In this document: positions 46,775 to 57,364 of the stretch, piece by piece | Position numbering within the stretch: position 1 is the stretch's first letter | Layout: each line of letters opens with the position of its first letter | Assembly: GCF_014268595.2 (NCBI RefSeq) | Contig: NZ_CP077091.1 | Location: 3,622,001-3,686,000 of the forward strand | DNA: 64,000 nucleotides | Source: Pseudomonas hamedanensis | Lineage (GTDB): Bacteria > Pseudomonadota > Gammaproteobacteria > Pseudomonadales > Pseudomonadaceae | Direction of reading: 5' to 3' | Made by a program: the position numbers and the translations under genes | The notes under the pieces: model-generated | Database searches by the model: none | What the model was told of the DNA's origin: nothing | The model's input: the letters and a program-made list of their open reading frames with translations, nothing else

Positions 46775-48139
46775 TCAGGTATTGGCAGGAGGCTTGCGCA
46801 ACAGGCTGAACGCCATCGCCCCTAAAAACACCACACTCAGCAACAGCACCGCCCACAACCCGATCTTCTTCCAGTTGGTCCCGGCCACCGCGGCCGTCGT
46901 CGCCGTCGAGGTCTGTGTGACCACGGCTTCGCTCTGCACCGTCGCCTTGCCCAAAGTCGCCAGTTTTTCTGGTTTGAAATCCGGAATCAGCGTCGCCAGC
47001 GGCAGATTCGCCGTTTTCACGCGGGGATTACCCACCGCCAGGCTGTAAGGTCCATCGCCACGCGCGAGGAAAATCACCTGCGTCGCCCGCACCGCATACT
47101 TCAGGTTCGGCGCCTGTTCACCCAGACCGCCGCCGCGCTCATCCACGGTCAGCTTCAACTGTTGCACGGTCTGCCCGTAGAGCTGCAATTCGTTCTGCAC
47201 CACGTCCTGAGCGTTCTGCGTCAGGCGATAGAGCAAACCGCTGTTCAAGGTCTGCCACGGCAGGCTGCTTTCGCGGCGGCCGGCCAGTGTCACCGGTGCC
47301 AGACTGTTCGACTGCCGGATCTCAACCTGCACCCGTTCGACGTTCAGTCCCACCGGCAATTGCCAGGTGTACTCCCCGGCCTTGCTGCTGCTGCCGGCCA
47401 CTTCCTGCGACCAGACCAGCGGTAGCGGGACGTTGCGCGGATCGCTGCTTTTCAATTGCACCGAGGTGAGGGTCGGTGCCGAATTCGGTGAATCCCACAA
47501 CAGGCGCAAATAGCGCGCGGACTGCCCCGGCAAGGCCACTTCGTGTTGTTCGATCCGCTCATCGGAGAAGGTCAACCGCGCCACTTGCCCCTCACCCCAC
47601 GGCTGCCAGTGCTGCAAATCGTCACTGGCCTCAATGCTGAACCGCTGGAAACCGTCGCGTTCGCTGGTCCAGTCGAGGATCAACTGCTGCAGCGGCGCCT
47701 TGATTGCGCTGGCATCCAGCAGCCAGCCTCGCAACACTTCTTCGCCTGCCTCCAGTTGCGAGGATGGCTGCACTTCGACCAGCGTGCCGCTGGTCGTCGA
47801 TTGCACGCGCACGTTCGGCGCGCGCTCGCTGGCGTCGGCGGCGTTGTACAGCGGGAACCACTTCACTTCGTGCAGCTTGCCGCCGTCGCGGGTCTGCGCC
47901 GATTCGCGAGCCAGGGCGTAGGCCTGCGCTTCGCCGGCGGCGTTGAACACGCGCAAGTCGCTGAGATCGGTCTGGCGCGCCTGCAACTGCACGCTCAACG
48001 GCAGGTCGAGGCGATACCACGGGCCGTTACCGCTGATTGCCAGCGGCACCTGCGTGGCGAAGTCCGCCGGTTTTTCCTGGGCGCCGGCCAGCATCACCAC
48101 GCCCAACGCCAACCAACCCAGATTCAGCATGCGACTCAA
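46775..48139 (-). CDS. DUF3999 family membrane-anchored protein
   Basis: A 454-residue protein with an N-terminal signal-like segment (residues ~5-21), a large extracytoplasmic beta-rich part including a discoidin-like middle (QRFSIEASDDLQHWQPWG, ARYLRLLWDSP), and one membrane helix near the C-terminus (~428-447). The start is a TTG with AAGGAG 7 nt upstream; it shares TTGA with the stop of the DUF2339 gene. The ATG three codons later is too far from the ribosome site. Function unknown; paired with DUF2339. Confidence 0.85.
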   Translation of the reverse strand: MSRMLNLGWLALGVVMLAGAQEKPADFATQVPLAISGNGPWYRLDLPLSVQLQARQTDLSDLRVFNAAGEAQAYALARESAQTRDGGKLHEVKWFPLYNAADASERAPNVRVQSTTSGTLVEVQPSSQLEAGEEVLRGWLLDASAIKAPLQQLILDWTSERDGFQRFSIEASDDLQHWQPWGEGQVARLTFSDERIEQHEVALPGQSARYLRLLWDSPNSAPTLTSVQLKSSDPRNVPLPLVWSQEVAGSSSKAGEYTWQLPVGLNVERVQVEIRQSNSLAPVTLAGRRESSLPWQTLNSGLLYRLTQNAQDVVQNELQLYGQTVQQLKLTVDERGGGLGEQAPNLKYAVRATQVIFLARGDGPYSLAVGNPRVKTANLPLATLIPDFKPEKLATLGKATVQSEAVVTQTSTATTAAVAGTNWKKIGLWAVLLLSVVFLGAMAFSLLRKPPANT

Positions 48140-51100
48140 GATACAACTCCTTCGGTTTCCGGCGCGGGCTTGTCCGCCACCGGTTCAGCTTCAACACGCT
48201 TGGGCGGCAGCGGTGCGAAGTAGCCCACCACCAACAGCAACACGCCGACGCCAATAAACGAAACGATCCGGGCGAGGCCGCCACGGTTGCTCAATTCGAC
48301 AAAAACCAGTTTCGCCACCACCAGCGCAATCAGCGCCGCACCGATCAGCCACACTTCGCGGCGATGGCGCAGATGCCCGCCGATCATCAGCCCCAGCGCC
48401 ATCAGCGTCCAGACGATGGACAACCCGGCCTGCACCAGCATCGAGGCCAGCAGTTGATCCAGCTCGAAAGGGATCGCCGCCCAATGGTGCGCGGCACGGG
48501 TCACCATTGCGGTGCAGAAGGCGAACAGCGAAACCCCGGCGATCAGTTGCGTAGCATGATCGGCGTAATCCTGACGGATCGCCCATTGCACCACCGCACG
48601 ACGCGACCAGACATACACGCCGAACAAGGCGAACAACAGACCCAGCTCCAGCGGATTGAGCAGCGGCACATAAGGCAGCGGTTCGGCATTGCCATCGCTG
48701 ACGCTGTTGGCCAGCCAGAACCACGCCAGCATCAACACCGCCAGCGGCGCGGCAGCGTACAAGCGGTACTCGCGGGTAAACGTGGCGACCGGCCACGGCC
48801 CACTGCGCGGTGCGGCCATCAGCAGCAGATACACACTTGGCAGAATCGCCCAGCCCAGCCAACGCCAGGCGTTGTATTGCTCGGACAACAGCAGCAGGCC
48901 ATAACGCAACTCCAGCGCCAGCACGCCTATCAACAGCCAGCAGCCGAGTACATGCGCCGCGCTCAAGACCCGGGCCGGCAACATCGGCGCCAGCCGTCGC
49001 AGGCTGAAGAAATGCACCGCGAATACCGCCGTCCACGCCAGCCAGCCGAAGTCGGCCGCCGGGTGATAACGCGCATGCCAGGCGCCGAGCAAGACCAGCG
49101 CTGCGGCCGGGACCAGCGCGGTGCAAAGCAGACCCAGCGCCGGCCATTTCAGGCGCAGCGACAACAGCGTCCACAACGCCACACTGAGCGCCGCGGCCAG
49201 CAGCAACCACGGGCCTTGCAGATTCGCGGGGGCAAAACGCAAGATTTCGCTGAGCCACGCCAGCGTCCACCAGCCACCCCCCCACACCAGCAACACGGCC
49301 GACAAGCGCTGCAAACTCAACGCATCGAACGCCGTGGCATGCTTGCCCAGTTGCAAGCGCCACGCACCGATCATCGCCGCCAGCCCCAGTACCAGCGGCG
49401 TCCAGAAGCCACCATGGGCCAACGGTTTCAATCCTTCGCTCGACAATGGCCCAAGCCATTGCGGACCGGCGAGCAAGAACGCCGCGCCGCCGATCACCTG
49501 TAACAGCAAACCGAAAACAAAACTGACCCGCTGCTGCAGGTACAGGCTCAGCCAGATAATCAGCACGCCACTGGCGGCCCACACCGCACTCGCGGTCTGC
49601 CACGGCAGCACGAACAGCACCGCCAGATTGATCAGCACCAACCCCGCCAGCAGCACCACCGACAGACCGCGCAGCAGTCGCACATCGCCGCGCACCATGT
49701 CATCGCGAGCCGCCAGCAACATGCCGGCGATCAACGCCAGACCGATCAACGAAGCACTGAGCAAACCGCTCCAGCCGGCGCTGAACACGGCGCTCGAATC
49801 CTCTCCCGCCCCTTGCAGGCGCAACAGGAACAACGCCCCGCCAAGCAATTGCACGCCGAACGCGGTGAACAGGAACGTGCGCGATTGAATGCGCAGGCCG
49901 ACCAACAGCGTCACCAACCCGGCCAGCGCCCAACTGATTGCCGTGCCCTGAATAAAGAAGAACAGCGGTGCCAGCAGATACAGGAAGGTCAGCCCCAGAC
50001 ACGCGAGCACCGGCAAGCCCTGGCGCTCCCACAGCGATGCCTGCTCTGGCGCGGCCTTGCGCAGTTGAACGAAGCTGAACAGCAATGCCATGCCGAGCAT
50101 CAACGCGCCCAGCGGCGCACCGTCGAGCAGGCTGTTTTCGCCGGCACGTAATTGGCTGAGAAATGCCAGCGCCGAACCCAGTTGCAGCAACAAGGCAAAG
50201 ACCCGGGCGAATGGCCGCTGTTGGCGCAAGCCGAGCCAGAAAATCCCTGCGCCTTCGACGGCCCACGCCGCCGAGGTCCAGCGCGCATCGAGCCCCAATG
50301 GAATCGCCAGACTGGCGAAGATCACCCCGAGCGCCAGACAGGTTTCCCCCAGCAACACCGCGCGTCCACCCATCAGCACTTTGGCCAGCGCCATGTAAAT
50401 CATGCCCAAGGCCAACGCACTGAAGGCTGCCGCGAACTCCAGGTGCTGCACCAGCGCGAACTGCAGACCGAAACCCACGATCGGCGGACCAAAGAGCATT
50501 GTGCCGTCGACATAATCGCCCTTGCGCGCCGACCAGTGCAGCAGCGCCTCACGGTCGCTATCCGCTGGCGCGTCCGGCATGTCGAGCAACTTGCGCCGGG
50601 CAAACAGCAGGCCGATGGCCAGGTACATGAGGAAAAACAGCAGCAGAAATGGCTCGGTGCTCCACAGCAACTGCGGCGTATACGCGCGCAGTCCCCAGGC
50701 GAAACCGATGCCGAAGGTGCCGACGAAACCGATCAGGTTGAGCAGACGCCAGGCCTTGAACCAGGCGATGGCGAGAATGCCGGCGTTGAGCAGGGCGAAA
50801 TAACTGAACAGCGCGACATGGTTGCCGGCGCCGGTCGAGGTCAGGATCGGCGCAGCGAAGCCGCCCAATGCTGCCCCCGCCGCAAGCCCCGGCGCATCCT
50901 GGGTGATCGCCAGAATCGCCGAGAACACCGTCACTGCCACCAGCAATCCCAGCGCCGCCGAAGGGTCGAGCAATGGATGCAAACGCATCGCCGCGAACAC
51001 CGTCAGGTACAGCACCGCGATGCCGGTGCCCTGCAGCATCAACGCGTAGTTGCTGTTGCGCCGGCGCAGCCACCAGCCCAGCGCGAGCAAGCCGAGCGCC

Positions 51101-51729
51101 GCCGCAGCGACCCCGGCGTACCGCAACTCGATCGGCACAACCATACCTTCAGTGGCATAACGCAACAGAAAGGCCAGGCCGAAAAACAACAGCACGACAC
51201 CGACACGCAGCACCGTGTTGCCACCGAACAACCAGTTGCGCGCGGCGTGGATGCCGCGCTCGATCAGGTTCGGGCCACGCGGTTCGGCAGGTTTTTGTGG
51301 TGGTTCAACAGGCGCCGGCTCGGCGCGCCAGACATCGGCCGGCAACGGCTGGCTGGTCTCGCGGGCAGCAGTGGTGATCGGTTCGAGTTCGGGCGGCAGT
51401 TCCCAGATCAGCTCAGAGACTGGGGCCGCGGCCTGATCGGCCACCTCGACGGATTCGGCGATTGGCTCGGCTTCAGGTGCCACGCTGGGCGGTGCCGCCG
51501 CGTGCGTGGGCGAACCCTCCAGCACAAACAGGCGCTGGGCCACGCCCTGCAACGCCTCTCGCACCTGCTCAAGTTGGCGCTGTTGCTCCGCCGCCTGGGT
51601 GCCAAGGCGTGCAATACGTAGCGTCTGGCCGACGACCAGGCCCAGCAGCGCACCCAGCAGCGCGGCGGTGAACGACTCGTCGAGCAGTCCGCCGAGCACC
51701 AGCCCGATCAACATGAACATCCATTGCAT
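48136..51729 (-). CDS. DUF2339 giant polytopic membrane protein
   Basis: A 1197-residue inner-membrane protein. Two N-terminal hydrophobic segments, a short coiled coil (TQAAEQQRQLEQVREALQGV, residues ~43-62), a Pro/Glu/Ala-rich cytoplasmic linker (~70-155), then around 28-30 hydrophobic segments through to the C-terminus. No transporter, polymerase or catalytic motif is recognised. Translationally coupled to the DUF3999 gene. The combination suggests an envelope function, but this is only inference. Confidence 0.87.
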   Translation of the reverse strand: MQWMFMLIGLVLGGLLDESFTAALLGALLGLVVGQTLRIARLGTQAAEQQRQLEQVREALQGVAQRLFVLEGSPTHAAAPPSVAPEAEPIAESVEVADQAAAPVSELIWELPPELEPITTAARETSQPLPADVWRAEPAPVEPPQKPAEPRGPNLIERGIHAARNWLFGGNTVLRVGVVLLFFGLAFLLRYATEGMVVPIELRYAGVAAAALGLLALGWWLRRRNSNYALMLQGTGIAVLYLTVFAAMRLHPLLDPSAALGLLVAVTVFSAILAITQDAPGLAAGAALGGFAAPILTSTGAGNHVALFSYFALLNAGILAIAWFKAWRLLNLIGFVGTFGIGFAWGLRAYTPQLLWSTEPFLLLFFLMYLAIGLLFARRKLLDMPDAPADSDREALLHWSARKGDYVDGTMLFGPPIVGFGLQFALVQHLEFAAAFSALALGMIYMALAKVLMGGRAVLLGETCLALGVIFASLAIPLGLDARWTSAAWAVEGAGIFWLGLRQQRPFARVFALLLQLGSALAFLSQLRAGENSLLDGAPLGALMLGMALLFSFVQLRKAAPEQASLWERQGLPVLACLGLTFLYLLAPLFFFIQGTAISWALAGLVTLLVGLRIQSRTFLFTAFGVQLLGGALFLLRLQGAGEDSSAVFSAGWSGLLSASLIGLALIAGMLLAARDDMVRGDVRLLRGLSVVLLAGLVLINLAVLFVLPWQTASAVWAASGVLIIWLSLYLQQRVSFVFGLLLQVIGGAAFLLAGPQWLGPLSSEGLKPLAHGGFWTPLVLGLAAMIGAWRLQLGKHATAFDALSLQRLSAVLLVWGGGWWTLAWLSEILRFAPANLQGPWLLLAAALSVALWTLLSLRLKWPALGLLCTALVPAAALVLLGAWHARYHPAADFGWLAWTAVFAVHFFSLRRLAPMLPARVLSAAHVLGCWLLIGVLALELRYGLLLLSEQYNAWRWLGWAILPSVYLLLMAAPRSGPWPVATFTREYRLYAAAPLAVLMLAWFWLANSVSDGNAEPLPYVPLLNPLELGLLFALFGVYVWSRRAVVQWAIRQDYADHATQLIAGVSLFAFCTAMVTRAAHHWAAIPFELDQLLASMLVQAGLSIVWTLMALGLMIGGHLRHRREVWLIGAALIALVVAKLVFVELSNRGGLARIVSFIGVGVLLLVVGYFAPLPPKRVEAEPVADKPAPETEGVVS

Positions 51730-51799
51730 GGTCGATATCCCTAAGCGGCCCCGAGACGGGGCGAGTCCGGCGATGGCTTCAGTCTAGGCAAATTTCCAT

Positions 51800-51888
51800 T
51801 GTGGGAGCGGGCTTGCTCGCGAAGGCGGTGTGTCAGTCGAAATCAAATTGACTGACACACCGCCTTCGCGAGCAAGCCCGCTTCCACA
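51800..51888. repeat. REPIN, GTGGGAGCGGGCTTGCTCGC family
   Basis: Near-perfect inverted repeat (arms TGTGGGAGCGGGCTTGCTCG and complement with a short AT-rich centre) between the DUF2339 start and the glgP stop. Confidence 0.88.
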
Positions 51889-51984
51889 GGAGGACTGCGG
51901 TGACTGATGCCTCCGGTAACCGGCGCTCAGTATATCGATCTGGCCCAACAAACGTTGGGCCTTGCGCACATTTGTTGCGGAAAG

Positions 51985-54435
51985 TTACTCCAGCGCTTTC
52001 CAGATATCCGTGGCGTACTCGCGAATCGTCCGGTCCGAGGAGAACCAGCCCATCCGCGAGGTGTTGAGCACTGCCGAGCGCCACCAGTTATTCGAATCAT
52101 GCCAATGCGCTTCCACGCGTTTTTGCGCTTCCCAGTAGGAATCGAAATCGGCGCAGACCAGGAAGCGGTCGTAATCGATCAGCGAGTCGATCAGCCCGGT
52201 GTAGCGCGAGGTGTCGTCCGGCGAGAACACCCCGCTACGAATCGCTTGCAACACATCGTTGAGGCGATGGGACGCGGCGATGTCCGGCAGCGCACTGAAC
52301 TCGTGGTTCTGTTTGCGCGCTTCAACCTGCTGGGCGCTGAGGCCGAAGATGAACATGTGCTCGGCACCGATGCGTTCCGCCATTTCCACGTTGGCCCCAT
52401 CGAGGGTGCCGATGGTCAGCGCACCGTTGAGGCCGAACTTCATGTTGCTGGTACCCGACGCCTCGAAACCGGCAGTGGAAATCTGCTCGGACAAGTCCGC
52501 CGCCGGGATGATGCTCTCGGCCAGGCTGACGTTGTAGTTGGGCAGGAACACCACTTTGAGCAAGCCGCGCACCGTCGGGTCGTTGTTCACCACCCGGGCG
52601 ATGTCGTTGGTCAGCTTGATGATCAGTTTGGCCTGGTGATAACTCGCCGCAGCCTTACCGGCGAAGATTTTCACTCGCGGTACCCAGTCGACTTCCGGCT
52701 CGGCGCGAATCGCCTGATAGAGCGCCACGGTGTGCAACAGGTTGAGCAATTGCCGTTTGTACTCGTGGATGCGTTTGACCTGCACGTCGAACATCGCCGC
52801 CGGATTGACGGCGATGCCCAGCCGCTCGTGAATCAGATAAGCCAGGGCTTTTTTGCTGTGCAGGCGCTGCTCGGCGAAGGCTTTGCGGAACGCGGTTTTC
52901 TCGGCGAACGGCTGCAAATCGAGCAGGCGTTCTTCGGGATTGTCGAGCAGGTCCGGGCCGAGGGCGTCGACCAGCATCGAGGTCAGTTCCGGGTTGGCCT
53001 GATACAACCAGCGGCGGAAGGTGATGCCGTTGGTTTTGTTGTTGATTCGCTCCGGGTAGAGCTTGTGCAGTTCGGCAAACACGGTTTTGCGCATCAGTTG
53101 TGTGTGCAGGCCGGACACACCGTTGACGCTGTGCGAACCGAGGAACGCGAGGTTGCCCATGCGCACCCGGCGACCGTTGTCTTCTTCGATCAGCGACACC
53201 GCGCGCAGCACGTCGAAATCGTGAATGCCCTTGGCCCGCAGCGAATCGATGTGCTGAGCGTTGATCAGGTAAATGATCTGCATGTGTCGTGGCAGCATGC
53301 GCTCCATCAAACCTACCGGCCAGGTTTCCAGCGCTTCCGGCAACAGCGTGTGGTTGGTGTACGACAGTGTATCGACGGTGACTTGCCACGCGGCGTCCCA
53401 GGCCACGTCATAGACGTCGACCAGTTGACGCATCAGTTCGGCGACGGCAATCGAGGGATGGGTGTCGTTGAGCTGAATCGCAGCGTGATCGCCCAGGGTC
53501 AACACCGAGGTGTGCATGTTGCGATGGCGACGCAGCAGATCCTGCAGCGAGGCGGCGACGAAGAAGTATTCCTGACGCAGGCGCAGTTCCTGGCCGGCTT
53601 CGGTGCTGTCTGCCGGATAAAGGACGCGGGAGATACTCTCGGCGCGGGCCACTTCGGCGACGGCGCCCAAGTGGTCGCCGGCGTTGAAGCGCTCCAGGTG
53701 CAGTTCTTCCATGGCGCGGGCGCGCCACAGGCGCAGGGTGTTCACGCTCGCCCCACGCCAGCCGACCACCGGGGTGTCATAGGCAATCGCCCGCACGGTT
53801 TCTGCCGGCGACCAGACCTGGCGGGTTTTGCCATTGGCGTCGGTGACCGTTTCGACGCTGCCGCCGAAACCGATCGGGTAAACCACTTCCGGCCGTTCGA
53901 ATTCCCAGGGGTTGCCGAAATCCAGCCAGTGCTCGGTTTGCTCCTGTTGCCAGCCATCGACAATCGCCTGGCGGAACAAGCCGTGTTCATAACGAATGCC
54001 GTAGCCATGGCCGGCGATACCGAGGGTCGACATGCTTTCCATGAAGCATGCCGCCAAACGCCCGAGGCCGCCATTGCCCAGCGCCGCGTCGGGCTCCAGC
54101 AAGCGAATGCGCTCCAGATCGACGCCCAGTTCGGTCAGCGCTTCACGGGCGACGTCGAGCAGACCGAGGTTGCTCAGGCTGTCATAGAGTAGGCGACCAA
54201 TCAGAAATTCCAGCGAGAGGTAATAAACGCGCTTCTGGCCTTTGCGGTAGATCTGCCGCGTATGGTCCATCCAGTGCTCGACCATGTGATCGCGCGCAGC
54301 CAGGGCGATGGCTTCGAACCAGTCATGGTCAAAGGCGTGATCGGGGTCTTTGCCCACGGCGTAGGTGAGTTTGGTCAGGACGGCGTCGCGGAATGCGGCC
54401 ACCTCTGCTTCGCGAACTAGTGGTTCTTGAGTCAT
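51985..54435 (-). CDS. glgP: glycogen/maltodextrin phosphorylase
   Basis: An 816-residue PLP-dependent glycosyltransferase 35 that releases glucose-1-phosphate from glycogen or maltodextrin. The PLP-binding segment EASGTSNMKFGLNGA is near residue 650, and family motifs NGGLGRLAACF and YGIRYEHGLF are near the N-terminus. The start is the ATG giving MTQEPLVREA, after GAGG; the frame is open to 54966 but that extension has no similarity. Length is the usual ~815. Confidence 0.95.
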   Translation of the reverse strand: MTQEPLVREAEVAAFRDAVLTKLTYAVGKDPDHAFDHDWFEAIALAARDHMVEHWMDHTRQIYRKGQKRVYYLSLEFLIGRLLYDSLSNLGLLDVAREALTELGVDLERIRLLEPDAALGNGGLGRLAACFMESMSTLGIAGHGYGIRYEHGLFRQAIVDGWQQEQTEHWLDFGNPWEFERPEVVYPIGFGGSVETVTDANGKTRQVWSPAETVRAIAYDTPVVGWRGASVNTLRLWRARAMEELHLERFNAGDHLGAVAEVARAESISRVLYPADSTEAGQELRLRQEYFFVAASLQDLLRRHRNMHTSVLTLGDHAAIQLNDTHPSIAVAELMRQLVDVYDVAWDAAWQVTVDTLSYTNHTLLPEALETWPVGLMERMLPRHMQIIYLINAQHIDSLRAKGIHDFDVLRAVSLIEEDNGRRVRMGNLAFLGSHSVNGVSGLHTQLMRKTVFAELHKLYPERINNKTNGITFRRWLYQANPELTSMLVDALGPDLLDNPEERLLDLQPFAEKTAFRKAFAEQRLHSKKALAYLIHERLGIAVNPAAMFDVQVKRIHEYKRQLLNLLHTVALYQAIRAEPEVDWVPRVKIFAGKAAASYHQAKLIIKLTNDIARVVNNDPTVRGLLKVVFLPNYNVSLAESIIPAADLSEQISTAGFEASGTSNMKFGLNGALTIGTLDGANVEMAERIGAEHMFIFGLSAQQVEARKQNHEFSALPDIAASHRLNDVLQAIRSGVFSPDDTSRYTGLIDSLIDYDRFLVCADFDSYWEAQKRVEAHWHDSNNWWRSAVLNTSRMGWFSSDRTIREYATDIWKALE

Positions 54436-54694
54436 CAATAAGACCTCGAGCGAGCGGGAATTGTCTGAGCCTAGACGGTCTGACCGACGGTATTGGCTCT
54501 GGTTCGGCAGCATTTCCTCGGACTGTGCGACAGTCCGACATAACCTTGGCGGATGAGCCAATGAATGCAGGGGCCGTGCCGTCGTACCGGGCAAAATGCA
54601 GTGCACACAAAAATATCCGGCGAAAGGTTGTTCAAAATTCCACCCGTCCCGGTATGATCGCGCGCCCTGATGCATACACGCCTGGTAACTCCCG

Positions 54695-55132
54695 ATGATG
54701 AAGCCCAACCTGATCGCCGCCGCCGAGATTGATCGTCTCGATACGTGGGCCAAATACTCGGCGCCGATGTGCGGCTCGTGTATCTCCAGCTGCTGCACGC
54801 TGCCGGTCGAGGTCAAGATCAAGGACCTGGTGCGCATCGGCGTGGTCGACGAATTCGAACTGGGCGACCCGCCGAAGAACATCGCCAAGCGTCTGCAAAA
54901 GGAAGGTCTGGTCGAGCGCTTCAACCAGAAATCGGGGATTTTTACCCTGCAGCGCATGAGCAACAACGACTGCTATTACCTCGATCGTAAAAGCCGCCTG
55001 TGCACCATTTATGACAAGCGCCCGGACACCTGCCGCAACCACCCGAAAATCGGGCCGCGACCGGGGTATTGCGCTTATAAACCGAAAGAAGTCGAGCGTG
55101 TGCAGAACTTCCGGGCGATCGAGAAGTTTTGA
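54695..55132 (+). CDS. YkgJ family cysteine-cluster protein
   Basis: A 145-residue cytoplasmic protein with the pattern CGSCISSCC near residues 26-34 and later DCYYLDRKSRLCTIYDKRPDTCRNHP and YCAYKP, the Cys arrangement of the zinc/iron chelatase (CxxCxxCC) family. It may bind a metal or Fe-S cluster; role unknown. Two adjacent ATG codons at 54695 and 54698 are both possible starts. Divergent from glgP across a 259-bp gap. Confidence 0.87.
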   Translation: MMKPNLIAAAEIDRLDTWAKYSAPMCGSCISSCCTLPVEVKIKDLVRIGVVDEFELGDPPKNIAKRLQKEGLVERFNQKSGIFTLQRMSNNDCYYLDRKSRLCTIYDKRPDTCRNHPKIGPRPGYCAYKPKEVERVQNFRAIEKF

Positions 55133-55136
55133 GCTT

Positions 55137-55247
55137 GATCGTTCCCACGCTCAGCGTGGGAATGCAGCCCGGGACGCTCCGCGTCCTTTCTGAAGCCGAA
55201 CGCGGAGCGTCCGTTGAGGCATTCCCACGCGGAGCGTGGGAACGATC
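55137..55247. repeat. REP-type inverted repeat, GATCGTTCCCACGCTCAGCG family
   Basis: Complete copy with inner GGGACGCTCCGCGTCC, immediately after the ykgJ-like gene. Confidence 0.87.
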
Positions 55248-55254
55248 CAAGATC

Positions 55255-55333
55255 AAAAGATCGCAGCCTTCGGCAGCTCCTACATGGGAATGCGTATCCC
55301 TGTAGGAGCTGCCAAAGGCTGCGATCTTTTTTT
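55255..55333. repeat. REP-type inverted repeat, AGATCGCAGCCTTCGGCAGC family (intact copy)
   Basis: Arms AAAAGATCGCAGCCTTCGGC and complement (GCCAAAGGCTGCGATCTTTT). This is the intact reference for the copy at 18281/19582 that is split by the IS element. Confidence 0.87.
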
Positions 55334-55353
55334 GCCTTGAATTCCAGACAAAC

Positions 55354-55389
55354 AAAAACGCCCCCGGTCTCGCGACCGGGGGCGTTTTT
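55354..55389. terminator. bidirectional intrinsic terminator between ykgJ-like gene and typA
   Basis: AAAAACGCCCCCGGTC and GACCGGGGGCGTTTTT form a 16-bp stem with a CGC-type loop, with A- and T-runs on either side, so it serves both convergent transcripts. Confidence 0.92.
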
Positions 55390-55404
55390 CATACCAGGGC
55401 TAAA

Positions 55405-57225
55405 TTACGCCTTGGCTTTCTTGGCAGCGCGGGTACGCTCGCTTTCGTCGAGGATCTTCTTGCGAAGACGGATCGACTTAGGCGTGACTTCGCACAGCTC
55501 GTCTTCCTGGATGTATTCCAGAGCCTGTTCCAGGGTGAACTTCACCGGTGGAACCAGAGCGATGGTTTCGTCTTTACCCGAAGCACGCATGTTGTCGAGC
55601 TTCTTGCCCTTGGTAGGGTTGACGCCCAGGTCGTTGTCACGGCTGTTCTGACCAACGATTTGACCGTTGTAGATCTCCTGGCCGTGTTCTACGAACAGCT
55701 TGCCGCGAGCCTGCAGGGTTTCCAGCGAGTAGGTCAGTGCCTTGCCGGTTTCAACCGAAACCAGAACGCCGTTCTGACGGCCGGACATGTGGCCCGACTT
55801 GACGGTGTCGTAACGATCGAAGATCGAGGTCAGGATGCCAGCGCCGTTGGTCAGGGTCAGGAACTGGTTACGGAAACCGATCAGACCGCGAGCAGGGATG
55901 TTGTATTCCAGACGAACACGGCCCTTGCCATCCGGCACCATGTTGCTCAGATCGCCCTTACGCAGGCCCATCTCTTCCATCACCTTGCCCTGGGATTCTT
56001 CAGGGATGTCGATGGTGACGTTTTCGAACGGTTCCTGCTTGACGCCGTCAACTTCACGGATGATCACTTCAGGACGGCCCAGGGCCAGTTCGAAGCCTTC
56101 GCGACGCATGGTTTCGATCAGTACCGAGAGGTGCAGCTCACCACGGCCGGAAACCTTGAACTTGTCAGCGGTATCGCCTTCTTCAACGCGCAGTGCAACG
56201 TTGTACAGCAGCTCTTTGTCCAGACGGTCCTTGATGTTACGGGACGTCACGAACTTGCCTTCCTTGCCGCAGAAAGGCGAATCGTTAACCTGGAAGGTCA
56301 TCGAAACGGTTGGCTCGTCGACGGTCAGCGGCTTCATCGCCTCGACCGTGTCCGGGTGGCACAGGGTGTCGGAGATGAACAGCGAATCCATACCGCTGAT
56401 GCAGACGATGTCGCCGGCAGCAGCTTCTTCAACGTCAACGCGGTGCAGACCGTGGTGACCCATCAGCTTCAGGATACGGCCGTTGCGACGCTTGCCATCG
56501 GCACCGATCGCGACAACCGGAGTGTTCGGCTTGACGCGACCGCGAGCGATACGGCCAACACCGATAACACCCAGGAAGCTGTTGTAGTCCAGCGCGGAGA
56601 TCTGCATCTGGAACGGACCGTCACGGTCAACGGCCGGAGGCGGAACGTGGTCGACGACCGCTTGGTACAGCGGAGTCATGTCTTCCGCCATGGCGGTGTG
56701 GTCCAGACCGGCAATGCCGTTCAGGGCCGAAGCGTAAACAACCTGGAAGTCCAGTTGTTCTTCGGTAGCACCGAGGTTGTCGAACAGGTCGAAGATCTGA
56801 TCCAGAACCCAGTCCGGACGCGCGCCTGGACGGTCAACCTTGTTGATCACCACGATTGGACGCAGGCCGGCTTCGAAAGCCTTCTTGGTCACGAAACGGG
56901 TTTGCGGCATAGGGCCGTCTTGAGCGTCAACCAGCAGCAGAACGGAGTCGACCATCGACATGACGCGTTCAACTTCGCCGCCAAAGTCGGCGTGGCCCGG
57001 GGTGTCCACGATGTTGATGTGGTAGCCGTTCCAGTTGATGGCGGTGTTTTTCGCCAGGATGGTAATACCGCGCTCTTTTTCCTGGTCGTTGGAGTCCATC
57101 ACGCGCTCGTCGTTGAGCTCGTTGCGCTCCAGGGTGCCGGATTGACGCAGGAGTTTGTCTACCAGGGTGGTCTTACCATGGTCAACGTGGGCAATGATGG
57201 CGATGTTGCGTAGATTTTCGATCAC
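55405..57225 (-). CDS. typA: ribosome-associated GTPase TypA/BipA
   Basis: A 606-residue translational GTPase. G1 is [10 protein letters not shown] (residue ~14), the switch-[13 protein letters not shown] near 75, and NKVDRPGAR near 128; EF-G-like domains follow and the C-terminal BipA-specific domain ends in KAKA. It acts in ribosome assembly and stress or low-temperature adaptation. The start is a GTG with only a weak GAGA upstream. Confidence 0.96.
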   Translation of the reverse strand: MIENLRNIAIIAHVDHGKTTLVDKLLRQSGTLERNELNDERVMDSNDQEKERGITILAKNTAINWNGYHINIVDTPGHADFGGEVERVMSMVDSVLLLVDAQDGPMPQTRFVTKKAFEAGLRPIVVINKVDRPGARPDWVLDQIFDLFDNLGATEEQLDFQVVYASALNGIAGLDHTAMAEDMTPLYQAVVDHVPPPAVDRDGPFQMQISALDYNSFLGVIGVGRIARGRVKPNTPVVAIGADGKRRNGRILKLMGHHGLHRVDVEEAAAGDIVCISGMDSLFISDTLCHPDTVEAMKPLTVDEPTVSMTFQVNDSPFCGKEGKFVTSRNIKDRLDKELLYNVALRVEEGDTADKFKVSGRGELHLSVLIETMRREGFELALGRPEVIIREVDGVKQEPFENVTIDIPEESQGKVMEEMGLRKGDLSNMVPDGKGRVRLEYNIPARGLIGFRNQFLTLTNGAGILTSIFDRYDTVKSGHMSGRQNGVLVSVETGKALTYSLETLQARGKLFVEHGQEIYNGQIVGQNSRDNDLGVNPTKGKKLDNMRASGKDETIALVPPVKFTLEQALEYIQEDELCEVTPKSIRLRKKILDESERTRAAKKAKA

Positions 57226-57364
57226 TTGTGTATCTCGATCAGAGGATTCGGTTTGCTGACAAGTCTTGGCAGCGATTAGCAGTAGTGTCCGGCATGGCCG
57301 TTACAGCTTGACGGCGGTGTCGGGGGGCCGGTGACGCAGGCCACAGGCAAACAGCCCCGGGCAC

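Noticed and set aside
48037..51621. Several + strand open frames opposite the DUF2339 gene
   Set aside because: Gln/Arg-rich products are the usual reverse-strand reading of Leu/Ala-rich membrane protein codons.
51907..54192. Long open frame on the + strand opposite glgP
   Set aside because: Antisense shadow of glgP; no family similarity and no start signals.
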